From NCBI GenBank assembly GCA_017614995.1, contig JAGAAX010000045.1, positions 17,563 to 81,562 on the forward strand: DNA of 64,000 bases, read 5' to 3'. Positions 43,222 to 51,972 of the stretch are shown piece after piece (the stretch's first letter is position 1; each line of letters begins with the position of its first letter). The notes below the pieces were generated by a model. It had not been told where the DNA came from. It saw only the letters and a program-made list of their open reading frames with translations, and searched no databases. Source of the DNA: Spirochaetaceae bacterium. Lineage in GTDB: Bacteria > Spirochaetota > Spirochaetia > Treponematales > Treponemataceae. The translations under genes and the position numbers were made by a program.

Positions 43222-43677
43222 ATGGGTCTTTTTTCAAGTATTAATATTGCTGCAACAGGAATGAGCGTTGAACGCTTGCGAACCGACGTTATATCGGATA
43301 ATATAGCTAATGCGTCTACTACAAGAACACAGGACGGCGGACGTTTTAAACGCTCGCGTGTTGTTCTTCAGCCAATAAATGAAGAGATGACTTGGCGCGG
43401 TCCTTTTGTTTCAGACGAAATGGACAAAGGTCTTGGTCAGGGTGTACGTGTTTCTAAAATCGTAAAAGACGATTCTCCGGGACGCCTTGTTTATGATCCG
43501 CAGCATCCGGATGCTATTCTTAGCGGACCAAACGCAGGATATGTTGAATATCCTAATGTTAATATAGTTAATGAAATGGTAGACTTAATTGCTGCCAATC
43601 GTGCATACGAAGCAAATTCATCTGTTGTTCAGGGCTCAAAGGAAATGTTCATGAAAGCCCTTGAAATCGGGAGGTAA
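43222..43677 (+). CDS. flgC: Flagellar basal-body rod protein FlgC
   Basis: About 151 residues from ATG 43222 (ATG 43219 is directly upstream). GLFSSINIAATGMSVERLRTD, DNIANASTTRTQDGG and the C-terminal VDLIAANRAYEANSSVVQGSKEM are FlgC signatures. It is a proximal rod component and follows flgB by about 10 nt. Confidence 0.95.
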   Translation: MGLFSSINIAATGMSVERLRTDVISDNIANASTTRTQDGGRFKRSRVVLQPINEEMTWRGPFVSDEMDKGLGQGVRVSKIVKDDSPGRLVYDPQHPDAILSGPNAGYVEYPNVNIVNEMVDLIAANRAYEANSSVVQGSKEMFMKALEIGR

Positions 43678-43680
43678 TAG

Positions 43681-44028
43681 ATGATAACCAGCTTGGGCAC
43701 ATTGTCAATGATCCGCACTGATCCGGCACATATCGGAGCAGAGCCGCTGACATCGATGATGACGCAAGATATTAGAAGAAAGCAGGAAACTGAAACCGGA
43801 AAAACAAAAGGTGCTTTTGAACAGTACCTTTTGAATGCTGTTAGTTCGGTAAATGACAAGCAGATGGCAAGCGATACAATCGCCCAGCAGCTTATTACAG
43901 ACCCGGATTCAGTTGATGTACATGATGTTACAATTGCAATGGCAGAAGCAAGTCTTTCGCTTAATTTAGCGCAGACAGTCATTGACAGAGTTATTAAAGA
44001 TTGGAATGAAATTACTACCACACGGTAA
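43681..44028 (+). CDS. fliE: Flagellar hook-basal body protein FliE
   Basis: A 115-residue protein, with the FliE C-terminal phrase DVHDVTIAMAEASLSLNLAQTVIDRVIKDWNEI. FliE joins the MS-ring to the rod. The N-terminal half is less conserved. It begins 3 nt after flgC. Confidence 0.92.
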   Translation: MITSLGTLSMIRTDPAHIGAEPLTSMMTQDIRRKQETETGKTKGAFEQYLLNAVSSVNDKQMASDTIAQQLITDPDSVDVHDVTIAMAEASLSLNLAQTVIDRVIKDWNEITTTR

Positions 44029-44109
44029 GGAATAAAATTTTGAAAGAAGGCAGAAACAAACTGAACAGTAAGTTTCTCATTCGATATGTTCGTTCACGGG
44101 AGGGGTGTC

Positions 44110-45816
44110 ATGAACGAATGGCTTAAAAAGCTGTTGGCACAAATTAAAGAGTTATGGTCTAAGTGGACCGTTGTACAGCGCGCAATATTAATTGCTATTG
44201 TTGCTGTTGTAATTATTGCGCTTGTTTTAGTCACACGCATTTCAGCAAAACCGTCTTCAGTACCGCTGTTTAATACAGCAATTACAGATGAAGCTGCAAG
44301 AGACAGAATCACGCTTCGTCTTGCTGAAGAAAACGTTGAATCACAGGTTAATGCTGCCGGAATCATTTCAGTAAAAGATGAAGCTACAGCCCGCCGTATG
44401 CGTGCGGTTTTGGTCAGAGAAGATTTAGTTCCTTCTTCTGTAGATCCTTGGGCTTTGTTTGATATTGAACGCTGGACAACTACAGACTTTGAACGCAACG
44501 TTAACTTGCGCCGTTCAATCACAGAAGTTGTAAAACAGCACATTGAATCTCTCGATGATGTTGATCGCGCTAATGTTGTTATTCAAATACCTGAGAATGC
44601 ACTTTTTGTTGAAGATCAGAATCCTACAACGGCAAGTATCGTTCTTTATACAAAGCCGGGCAGCGATCTGCCTACAAATAGAAAGAAGATTGAAGGTGTT
44701 CAGAAGATAGTTCTTAAAGCTATTACAGGCCTTACTGCTGACAATGTTGTTATTTCAGATTCACAGGGAAATATCTTAAACGACTTTGAAGGCATGGCTG
44801 AAATGGATAACGTTTCTGTTACTGAGAAAGAGCAGAAGCTTATTCAGAAGCAGGAAGCTATTTACCGTGCTAAGGTTTTGAATGCTTTGCAGCAGACATT
44901 CGGCAATGACCGTGTCCGCGACTTGAACATTAAAATCGACATGGATATGTCTAAGCAGAAAATTGAAGCTAAAGAGTATTCACCGATTATAATTAAAGCT
45001 GATAACCCTGATACACCTTACGATGACTCTGAGATTGTTCCTTCTGTTACAATTTCTTCAGAAGAAGTTCATAAGGAATGGAAAGGCACTGGTTACAACC
45101 CTGAAGGACCTGCCGGCGTAGAAGGACAGAATCCGCCAGTTTATTCAGATATGTCTAACTTGTACGGCGTATCAACAGAAAGCGGTGTTAAGAAGAACGA
45201 AGTTATCAACGAACGCCAGGTTTCTTCAGAAAAGAGACCGACAATTGACCGTGTTACAGTTTCTGTGAATATTGACGGTACATGGCAGAAGAAATATGAT
45301 GAGAACGGCAAATTAGTAGTTCTTAACAACGGCAGACTTGACAGAGAATATCTTCCTGTTTCAGATGAAGATATTTCAAAGGCAACACTGCTTGTTCAGA
45401 ATGCTATCGGTTATGACCGTTCACGCGGTGATGCTGTTTCAGTTGTATGTATTCAGTTTGACCGCACAAGACAGTTTGAAGAAGAAGACGCATTGTACTT
45501 CAGACAGCTTCAGACACGCCAGACTTTGATTATTACCGGTATCGGTATTGCAGTATTGCTCGTGGCTTTTATTCTCTTCCGTATTATCAGCCGCGAAATG
45601 GAACGCCGCCGCCGTCTCAAGGAAGAAGAGATTCTGCGTCGTCACCAGGCAGAGCGCGAGCGTGCTTTGTGGGAAGCAGAGCAACAGGGCATGGAAGTAT
45701 CTATGTCTGTTGAAGAGCGCAAGCGTCTTGAATTGCAGGAAAATGCAATTGCTATGGCAAAAGAACACCCTGAAGATGTGGCGTTGCTTATCCGCACATG
45801 GTTGATGGAGGAATAG
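44110..45816 (+). CDS. fliF: Flagellar MS-ring protein FliF
   Basis: About 568 residues from ATG 44110 behind GGGAGGGG; an in-frame upstream start at 44086 is less likely. Membrane helix at about 20-45 (ILIAIVAVVIIALVLVTRI), then ring-building motifs in the periplasm, a disordered insert around PEGPAGVEGQNPPVYSD, a second helix (TLIITGIGIAVLLVAFILF), and a C-terminal cytoplasmic tail ending in MAKEHPEDVALLIRTWL that binds FliG. fliG begins 1 nt after its stop. Confidence 0.95.
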   Translation: MNEWLKKLLAQIKELWSKWTVVQRAILIAIVAVVIIALVLVTRISAKPSSVPLFNTAITDEAARDRITLRLAEENVESQVNAAGIISVKDEATARRMRAVLVREDLVPSSVDPWALFDIERWTTTDFERNVNLRRSITEVVKQHIESLDDVDRANVVIQIPENALFVEDQNPTTASIVLYTKPGSDLPTNRKKIEGVQKIVLKAITGLTADNVVISDSQGNILNDFEGMAEMDNVSVTEKEQKLIQKQEAIYRAKVLNALQQTFGNDRVRDLNIKIDMDMSKQKIEAKEYSPIIIKADNPDTPYDDSEIVPSVTISSEEVHKEWKGTGYNPEGPAGVEGQNPPVYSDMSNLYGVSTESGVKKNEVINERQVSSEKRPTIDRVTVSVNIDGTWQKKYDENGKLVVLNNGRLDREYLPVSDEDISKATLLVQNAIGYDRSRGDAVSVVCIQFDRTRQFEEEDALYFRQLQTRQTLIITGIGIAVLLVAFILFRIISREMERRRRLKEEEILRRHQAERERALWEAEQQGMEVSMSVEERKRLELQENAIAMAKEHPEDVALLIRTWLMEE

Positions 45817-45817
45817 A

Positions 45818-46879
45818 ATGGCTACCACAACGACAACAACTTCTAAAGAGAAATCGAATTCGAAGAAGGTTAAAGATTACAAGAGCCTTACCGGAAAGCA
45901 GAAGGCTGCAATCTTCCTTGTTTCTCTTGGATCTGAAATATCTGCTGAAATCTTCAAGCATCTGCGCGAAGATGAAATTGAAACACTTACTTTTGAAATT
46001 GCACGCCTTGAAAGCGTTGAAGCTGATTTCAAAGATGCTGTTCTTGAAGAATTTCAGGAACTTATGCAGGCACAGAACTTTATCACTTCTGGTGGTATCG
46101 ACTATGCGCGTGAGTTGTTGGAAAAATCTTTGGGCAGCCAGAAAGCGATTGATATTATTAACCGCTTGACGAGCAGCCTTCAGGTTCGTCCGTTCGACTT
46201 TATCCGCCGTACAGACCCTGCACATTTGCTGAACTTTATTCAGCAGGAACACCCGCAGACTGTTGCGCTTATTCTTGCTTATCTTGAGCCGAACAAGGCT
46301 TCATATATTTTGCAGAACATCCCTGAAGAGCTTCAGAGCGATGTTGCGCGCCGTATTGCTACGATGGACCGTACATCTCCTGATGTTCTCCGCGAAGTTG
46401 AGCGCGTTCTTGAGAAGAAGCTTTCAAGCTTGTCAAGCGAAGACTACACCGCTGCCGGTGGTGTTGAAAGCATCGTTGAGATTCTTAACCTTGTTGACCG
46501 TTCTTCTGAAAAGACGATTATCGAATCTTTGGAAGAAGAAGATCCGGATTTGGCAGAAGAGATCAAGAAACGAATGTTCGTATTCGAAGACATCGTTATG
46601 CTCGACGACCGCGCTATTCAGAAAGTTATGCGTGAAGTTGATACTCAGGAACTTGCAAAAGCCCTTAAAGCTGTTGATACCGAAGTTCAGGATAAAATCT
46701 TCCGCAACATGTCTAAACGTGCGGCGGCTATGCTTAAAGAAGATATGGAATTCATGGGACCGGTACGCTTGAAAGACGTAGAAGAGTCTCAGCAGAAGAT
46801 TGTTTCTACAATCAGACGCCTCGAAGATTCCGGCGAGATCGTTATTGCACGTTCTGGCGAAGACGAACTTGTTGTATAA
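45818..46879 (+). CDS. fliG: Flagellar motor switch protein FliG
   Basis: A 353-residue rotor protein with a Thr/Ser/Lys-rich N-terminal tail before SLTGKQKAAIFLVSLG. Middle domain: LLNFIQQEHPQTVALILAYL with the EHPQ motif. C-terminal torque domain: MFVFEDIVMLDDRAIQKVMREV and FRNMSKRAAAMLKEDMEFMG. It follows fliF by 1 nt and is followed by a terminator-like hairpin, so it may end the first flagellar transcript. Confidence 0.96.
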   Translation: MATTTTTTSKEKSNSKKVKDYKSLTGKQKAAIFLVSLGSEISAEIFKHLREDEIETLTFEIARLESVEADFKDAVLEEFQELMQAQNFITSGGIDYARELLEKSLGSQKAIDIINRLTSSLQVRPFDFIRRTDPAHLLNFIQQEHPQTVALILAYLEPNKASYILQNIPEELQSDVARRIATMDRTSPDVLREVERVLEKKLSSLSSEDYTAAGGVESIVEILNLVDRSSEKTIIESLEEEDPDLAEEIKKRMFVFEDIVMLDDRAIQKVMREVDTQELAKALKAVDTEVQDKIFRNMSKRAAAMLKEDMEFMGPVRLKDVEESQQKIVSTIRRLEDSGEIVIARSGEDELVV

Positions 46880-46899
46880 TGATTGGGTAAATATTTGGG

Positions 46900-46931
46900 C
46901 TGCCTAAAGACTTTGATTTTTAGGCAGTTTC
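46900..46931 (+). terminator. Hairpin after fliG
   Basis: CTGCCTAAA (46900-46908) and TTTAGGCAG (46919-46927), perfect 9 bp, followed by TTTCTTG. Weak T-run; a terminator or processing site. Confidence 0.7.
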
Positions 46932-46995
46932 TTGTAAATTGAATAAAGACATGACAAAGCTGATTTGTCGTGTCTTGTGCTTTTTCAGCACAAAG

Positions 46996-47141
46996 GATTT
47001 GTTCGAAAACTCGGTTAGTTTTCGAACAAATCAGCAATTTTTCAGGCTAAAGCCTTGCAAAATTGCGATTTACTAAAGTTCGTGTTCGGAAAACTGAAGT
47101 TTCCAAACACGTCTAATCAGTCAAGTGGCTTGAAAGCCGCT
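46996..47141 (+). repeat. Cluster of hairpins between fliG and fliH
   Basis: Four hairpins in a row: a perfect 15-bp stem 46996-47010/47018-47032; 47034-47041/47059-47066 (GCAATTTT/AAAATTGC, loop with GGCTAAAGCC); 47081-47111 (CGTGTT/AACACG enclosing GGAAA/TTTCC); and 47124-47141 (AGTGGCTT/AAGCCGCT with one G-T pair). The first two have the order of the dispersed A+B element, with different stems. The 293-bp gap codes for nothing recognisable. Confidence 0.75.
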
Positions 47142-47172
47142 GTCTAATAGTTCCTTAAAGGGGTCATGTATC

Positions 47173-48105
47173 ATGGCAAAAGCAGTATTTCGACCAAATG
47201 AAATTACACCTGTAACAGATAAGATTATGCTCAAACTTTCTCATACTTTCGAAGAAGAGGAAGAGAAAGAAGTTGAAGAAGTTGAACCTGAATATACAGG
47301 CCCTACTGTTGAAGACCTTAAGGCAGAAGCGGAAGAATTCCGTGCCAGATGGGAACTTGAAAAGAAAGAACTTTTAGACAACGCAAAAGCCGAAGCTGAC
47401 CGCATCATTAAAGACGCGGAACAGGCTGCTTTTGAAGAAGTTAAGCGCCAGACAACGCAGGGACAGATTCAGAAGACAAATGCTGAAAACGAAGCTGCTG
47501 CTCTTCTTGCGGACGCAAAAGCAAAAGCTGATGCAATGCTCGAAGAAGCAAATGCCAAACGTGAAGAATTGACCTCAACTGCAAGACAGGAAGGCTATGA
47601 CGCAGGTCACGAAGAAGGCTACAAAGAAGGCAAGGCTGAAGTTCAGCGCCTTATTGACCGCCTGCACCTGATGATTGAAAAAATCATGGACAAGCGTGTA
47701 CAGATTCTTTCTGAAACAGAACAGCAGATTGTAGACCTTGTTCTCCTTATGACTAGAAAAATCGTTAAGGTTATTTCTGAAAACCAGCGCAATGTTGTTA
47801 TGTCTAACATTGTTCATGCTTTGCGCAAGGTTAAAGGCCGCGGCGATGTTCTTATCCGCGTTAATATGGCAGAACTTGCACTTACAAGTGAACATACAAA
47901 AGAATTCCTTCAGGCTGTTGAAAACGTAAAGAACATTACGATTGTAGAAGATTCAGCAGTTGACAAGGGCGGCTGTATTATTGAAACAGACTTTGGTTCA
48001 ATCGACGCACGCATTTCCAGCCAGCTTGGCGAACTTGAGCAGAAGATTCTTGAAATTTCACCTGTTAAATCAAGTGTTAAACCAGCAATTCCAACGGAAA
48101 GCTAA
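47173..48105 (+). CDS. fliH: Flagellar export ATPase regulator FliH
   Basis: A 310-residue protein. The long acidic coiled coil (about 40-150, with EEEEEKEVEEVEPEYTGP and Ala/Glu-rich heptads) and GYDAGHEEGYKEGKAEVQRL, which has GxxxG spacing, are typical of FliH. The C-terminal domain (VVMSNIVHALRKVKG, VRVNMAEL-like, GGCIIETDFGSIDARI) binds FliI. RBS AAAGGGG. fliI begins 2 nt after its stop. Confidence 0.9.
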   Translation: MAKAVFRPNEITPVTDKIMLKLSHTFEEEEEKEVEEVEPEYTGPTVEDLKAEAEEFRARWELEKKELLDNAKAEADRIIKDAEQAAFEEVKRQTTQGQIQKTNAENEAAALLADAKAKADAMLEEANAKREELTSTARQEGYDAGHEEGYKEGKAEVQRLIDRLHLMIEKIMDKRVQILSETEQQIVDLVLLMTRKIVKVISENQRNVVMSNIVHALRKVKGRGDVLIRVNMAELALTSEHTKEFLQAVENVKNITIVEDSAVDKGGCIIETDFGSIDARISSQLGELEQKILEISPVKSSVKPAIPTES

Positions 48106-48107
48106 AC

Positions 48108-49448
48108 ATGTCAACAATTTTCGACAAATATATTGAAAGCATCAAGAACACAGAGACAATTCTCTATAACGGCGTTGTCTCTCGTGTCCGCGGTATGCTT
48201 ATAGAAAGCACCGGCCCGCAGTCGGTTATCGGCGAAATTTGTCATATCATAATTCCATCAACTGGCGAGTCTGTAGTTGCAGAAGTTATCGGTTTAAGCG
48301 GAACTACCGTTCAGCTTATGACTTTTGCAGATACAAAGGGCATCGAAATTGGAAGCAAGGTAGTTGCTTCCGGTTCTGTTTTAAAGGTCGGTGTCGGAAA
48401 AGACTTGATGGGCAGAGTTCTTGACTGCATGGGAAAAGCCGCAGACGGAAAGCCGGACATTGTTCCAGAAGCTTATTACCCGGCTGTTGCAAGCCCGCCA
48501 GACCCAATGAGCCGCCGTTCAATTGAAAAGCGCGTTGTTACAGGCGTAAGAGCTATCGACTCGCTTCTTGCTGTAGGAGAAGGTCAGCGTCTCGGTATTT
48601 TCGCCGGTTCTGGCGTAGGCAAATCTACGCTTTTGGGCATGATTGCCCGCAACACAACAGCCGACGTAAACGTAATTGCCCTTATCGGCGAGCGTGGACG
48701 CGAAGTTATAGACTTTATCAAGCGCGATTTGGGCGAAGAAGGCTTGAAACATTCAATTGTAGTTTCTGCCACTTCTGATACATCGCCGCTTTCGCGCATA
48801 CGCGGTGCATATACTGCAACAGCAATTGCCGAATATTTCAGAGACCAGGGCAAGAGCGTAATGCTGATGTTTGACTCTGTTACGCGTTTTGCCAAAGCAC
48901 AGCGCGAAGTCGGGCTTGCCATAAACGAGCCGATTGCACAGCGCGGCTATACATCAAGTGTTTACGAGACACTGCCAAAGCTTTTGGAACGCCCGGGCAC
49001 GTCGCAGAACGGCTCTATAACAGCTTTTTACACCGTTTTGGTTGACGGCGACGAAATGGACGAACCAATTTCGGATACAGTCCGCGGTATTCTCGACGGC
49101 CACATTGTTTTGAGCAGAAAGCTTGCGCAGACAAGACACTATCCTGCAATTGATGTGCTTGCTTCGATAAGCCGTCTTGCACGCCGCGTTTCGGGCACAC
49201 AGACACGCAAGGCATGCGACTATATCCGCAAGTTAATGGCTGTCTACGCCGAACAGGAAGACATCATCAATGTCGGTGCGTACCAGAAAGGCACAAACCC
49301 TGCAATTGACGAGGCAATAGACGCACACGATGCAATTGAAGCCTTCCTCATGCAGGAAGAAACCGAAAAAGTCACCATCGAAGATACGATGAACAAATTT
49401 GCAGAACTTGCTCATATTGAAATTCCAAAGGAAGAGTATGAAGCGTGA
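48108..49448 (+). CDS. fliI: Flagellum-specific export ATPase FliI
   Basis: A 446-residue F1-beta-like ATPase of the flagellar type III export apparatus. Walker A is AGSGVGKSTLLG; IGERGREVIDFI, MLMFDSVTRFAKAQREVGLA and the long C-terminal helices are all present. Overlaps fliJ by 4 nt (GTGA). Confidence 0.96.
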   Translation: MSTIFDKYIESIKNTETILYNGVVSRVRGMLIESTGPQSVIGEICHIIIPSTGESVVAEVIGLSGTTVQLMTFADTKGIEIGSKVVASGSVLKVGVGKDLMGRVLDCMGKAADGKPDIVPEAYYPAVASPPDPMSRRSIEKRVVTGVRAIDSLLAVGEGQRLGIFAGSGVGKSTLLGMIARNTTADVNVIALIGERGREVIDFIKRDLGEEGLKHSIVVSATSDTSPLSRIRGAYTATAIAEYFRDQGKSVMLMFDSVTRFAKAQREVGLAINEPIAQRGYTSSVYETLPKLLERPGTSQNGSITAFYTVLVDGDEMDEPISDTVRGILDGHIVLSRKLAQTRHYPAIDVLASISRLARRVSGTQTRKACDYIRKLMAVYAEQEDIINVGAYQKGTNPAIDEAIDAHDAIEAFLMQEETEKVTIEDTMNKFAELAHIEIPKEEYEA

Positions 49449-49876
49449 AAGCGTTTAAATTTTCTTTGCAAAAGATTCTTGATTTACGCCTGTTTGCCGA
49501 AGAACAGGCTAAACTTGCTCTCGCCGCAGCTATTTCTGAAAGCGACCGCATAAAGAATCTTTTGAAAGAAATTGCTGTTAAACGTGTTGAAGCAAATAAA
49601 GAACGCTCTGTCTGCACAGACATTACAGGTCATATCGCAATTGAAAACTACATAAACCGCCTTGATATCCGCAAAGAGGAACTCCTTGAGGAACTTGCTT
49701 CTGCCGAGCTTGTGGTCGAAGAAAAACGCGCCGCATTCAACGAGGCGATGAAGCAGCGCAAGGTTTTGTCAAATCTCAAAGACAAGAAATACGAAGAATA
49801 CAAAAAGCAGTACAACAAGACAATGGAAATCGAACTTGACGATATGAATCAGGCACGATTTCAGTCAGTCGAATAA
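49445..49876 (+). CDS. fliJ: Flagellar export chaperone FliJ
   Basis: A 143-residue protein that is almost all coiled coil, beginning KAFKFSLQKILDLRLFAEEQAKLALA, the usual FliJ N-terminus. Starts with GTG 49445 inside the end of fliI (GTGA overlap). It connects the export gate with FliI. Last gene of the flagellar run. Confidence 0.9.
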   Translation: MKAFKFSLQKILDLRLFAEEQAKLALAAAISESDRIKNLLKEIAVKRVEANKERSVCTDITGHIAIENYINRLDIRKEELLEELASAELVVEEKRAAFNEAMKQRKVLSNLKDKKYEEYKKQYNKTMEIELDDMNQARFQSVE

Positions 49877-49881
49877 AAGCC

Positions 49882-49959
49882 AACTGTCATTGTCGGGCAT
49901 GACCCGACAATCTATTTCCTTGTAATATAGCAGATTCCCGCGTCAAGCGCGGGAATGAC
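49882..49959. repeat. Dispersed palindromic repeat D (copy 2) and a second palindrome
   Basis: 49882-49913 matches 8092-8123 with one mismatch (arms TTGTCGGG/CCCGACAA). At 49935-49955 TTCCCGCG/CGCGGGAA forms another stem, followed by TGACA as after the first. Both resemble common intergenic palindromic repeats of the 'cgggaatgaca' type. They may stop flagellar transcription. Confidence 0.75.
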
Positions 49960-50033
49960 ATATTATTCGCTAAAAAACTGCCTTGAACAGTGCTGGGGAA
50001 GATAAGGGTTTGGGAAAAATGTGATTAAGCTCT

Positions 50034-50124
50034 TAAGTTTCCTCTACCGAAAACTTAGCGTTTTGCCTGATTAAACCAAAACTATAGTTTTAGCTATTGC
50101 AAAACGCTGCTTCCGAAGTAGAGG
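50034..50124 (+). repeat. Composite two-hairpin element A+B, copy 2
   Basis: Hairpin A TAAGTTT/AAACTTA (50034-50040/50051-50057) is followed without gap by element B, 50058-50107, with arms GCGTTTTGC/GCAAAACGC and interior TGATTAAACC. CCTCTAC (50041-50047) can instead pair with GTAGAGG (50118-50124) around B, so two folds exclude each other. The gap 49877-50143 holds only these repeats. Confidence 0.75.
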
Positions 50125-50143
50125 GGTGTCTTTTCCCAAAAAA

Positions 50144-51802
50144 TTAATATTTAAACTCGCTGCCGCCTATGAATTCGCGGAGCAGAGACTGTGACGGTAC
50201 AAAATTTGAAGGAATCGGCGAGAAGTGGGTCAAAAACTTCAAAAGTCTTGTTGCTTCAGAGTATTCCTTTTGAAGCGGAGAAACACATCTCAAAAGCGGT
50301 TCTGCATAAACTTTAAGCACAGACAGCTCATAGTCAAGCGCAGTGTTAATCATAATGTCCGCGTTGTTCTGAAACGGGAAAATATGCAGGCGCTCGCCTT
50401 TCTGGACATTAGGCCACATTGCGATTGTATCTGCGGCAGACTTGCCCCTAAACTGAGAGTCGCGCACAATGCGCCGGATTAATCGGTTGTCGCTTGTAGA
50501 AATGCGTGTAAGATCATCAAGATTAAGCTGTGTCAGCGCCGAAACGTAAATCTTGAACTTAAGGGCAGGGTCAATAAGCGGTGTAAGCTTGTCGTTCAAT
50601 GCGTGTATGCCTTCAAGAATGAGAATATCGTTCTTTTCAAGACGCATCTTTTTGCCGGTGTAACGCCTTGCGCCTGCAACAAAGTCATAAGTCGGAACAT
50701 CAATTTCATCGCCGTTGAACAGCAGCACAAGATTCTCGTTGAGCAGCGCAATATCAAGCGCCTCAAGACATTCGTAATCGTAGTTGCCGTTTTCGTCTTT
50801 CGGTGTGTTTTCTCTGCCGACATAGTAATTGTCAATGCTTATTACGCGCGGCGTGTAGCCGTTCACCTGAAGCTGCTGTGCGAGTTTCTTAGAAGATGTT
50901 GTCTTGCCCGAACTTGAAGGGCCTGCAATAAGCACAACTTTGGCATTTTCTTTCTGGTGAATTGCGTCCGCAGCGTCTGCAAAGCATTTGTTCTGCAAAG
51001 TTTCAGTTATGTTGATAAAGTCTCTGAAAGTGCGGTCTTGAACAAACTGGTTCAGTTCAGGCGCGGCTGTTACGCCGATGCGCTTTCCCCAGTCCTTGTA
51101 ACGTTTGTATACGTTGAAAAGCTTCGGATTTCCTGTGTCGGCATCAAGCTTGCCCGGAGTGTGTGAAGGCGGAAAGCGGAGAAGAAATCCGTCTTCGTAA
51201 AGCGTAAGGTCAAAAGCTGTAAGTCTGCCTGTGCGGTGAAGCAGCGGCAGATAATAAAGATCAGAGAAACCTGTAAGCTGGTTCATTATAATGCGCGGCG
51301 GGCAGTGGAACTCAAGAGATTTTCTTGTCTGCTGAAGGTTCAAATCTTCAAGTATTTTAAGCGCTTCTTCGTAAGAAACCGCTGTCTGTGTAATTTCAAG
51401 GTTTTTCTCGACAAGCAGATGCATCTGCGCCTTAAGCTGAGAAATCTCAAAAAGCGTAATCGGCTTTTCGCCGTCAAGCGTGTAATAGTAGCCATGTCCT
51501 AGACTGTGACCTACAATAAGCCGCTTGTCTGGAAAGAGCGTATGTGCCGCCGCTGCAAGAACAAAGCAGAGTGTTCTGCGGTAAATCGTAGCACCTTCAG
51601 GCGAATTTGCGAGCACAGCCTCAATCGAAGCGTTGTAGTCAATTGAATATGTCAGTGAACAAACTTCATTGTTGATGCGTACTGCGGCAATGTCGGCAGC
51701 AGAAACATTCTCGGCTTCTGCAATTTTGTCCAAGAAGTCTTTCGGCTGCATTCCCGGACGGACACTAATCGATGTTGAATTAGAAAAAGTTAAAGTAATC
51801 AT
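50144..51802 (-). CDS. TGS-domain nucleoside (uridine-type) kinase
   Basis: A 552-residue fusion. Residues 1-65 are a TGS domain; about 85-180 resembles the second additional domain of threonyl-tRNA synthetase (AAHTLFPDKRLIVGHSLGHGYYYT); the C-terminal half is a uridine-kinase-like P-loop domain (VVLIAGPSSSGKTTSSKKLA, SIDNYYVGRENTPKDENGNYDYECLEALD). This fusion is widespread in spirochaetes and Bacteroidetes and is usually called a nucleoside kinase; the substrate is not certain. Transcribed alone on the minus strand. Confidence 0.88.
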   Translation of the reverse strand: MITLTFSNSTSISVRPGMQPKDFLDKIAEAENVSAADIAAVRINNEVCSLTYSIDYNASIEAVLANSPEGATIYRRTLCFVLAAAAHTLFPDKRLIVGHSLGHGYYYTLDGEKPITLFEISQLKAQMHLLVEKNLEITQTAVSYEEALKILEDLNLQQTRKSLEFHCPPRIIMNQLTGFSDLYYLPLLHRTGRLTAFDLTLYEDGFLLRFPPSHTPGKLDADTGNPKLFNVYKRYKDWGKRIGVTAAPELNQFVQDRTFRDFINITETLQNKCFADAADAIHQKENAKVVLIAGPSSSGKTTSSKKLAQQLQVNGYTPRVISIDNYYVGRENTPKDENGNYDYECLEALDIALLNENLVLLFNGDEIDVPTYDFVAGARRYTGKKMRLEKNDILILEGIHALNDKLTPLIDPALKFKIYVSALTQLNLDDLTRISTSDNRLIRRIVRDSQFRGKSAADTIAMWPNVQKGERLHIFPFQNNADIMINTALDYELSVLKVYAEPLLRCVSPLQKEYSEATRLLKFLTHFSPIPSNFVPSQSLLREFIGGSEFKY

Positions 51803-51885
51803 GTGCTATAGTATAACCCAAGTTTTTGCAGTTGTCTAATTTCTTAACAATTGGAAGCCTTCTGGCGGCAAATGCTGTTTTTAGC

Positions 51886-51948
51886 TATAATCAGGTGATG
51901 AATAAACTGAAACTTCAGGCAATATTGCTGATTCTTGCGTTTTGCTGA
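51886..51948 (+). other. TATAAT box with a 16-codon lipoprotein-signal mini-ORF
   Basis: TATAAT (51886-51891) is followed after 6 nt by ATG 51898, which encodes MNKLKLQAILLILAFC and then TGA (51946-51948). The peptide looks like a lipoprotein signal ending at the lipobox Cys. The frame is the same as that of the gene at 51973 (75 nt downstream). It may be a broken gene start, a leader peptide or chance; no good -35 hexamer is seen. Confidence 0.4.
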
Positions 51949-51972
51949 GAGCTGTCATACAGGCGAGATAAA

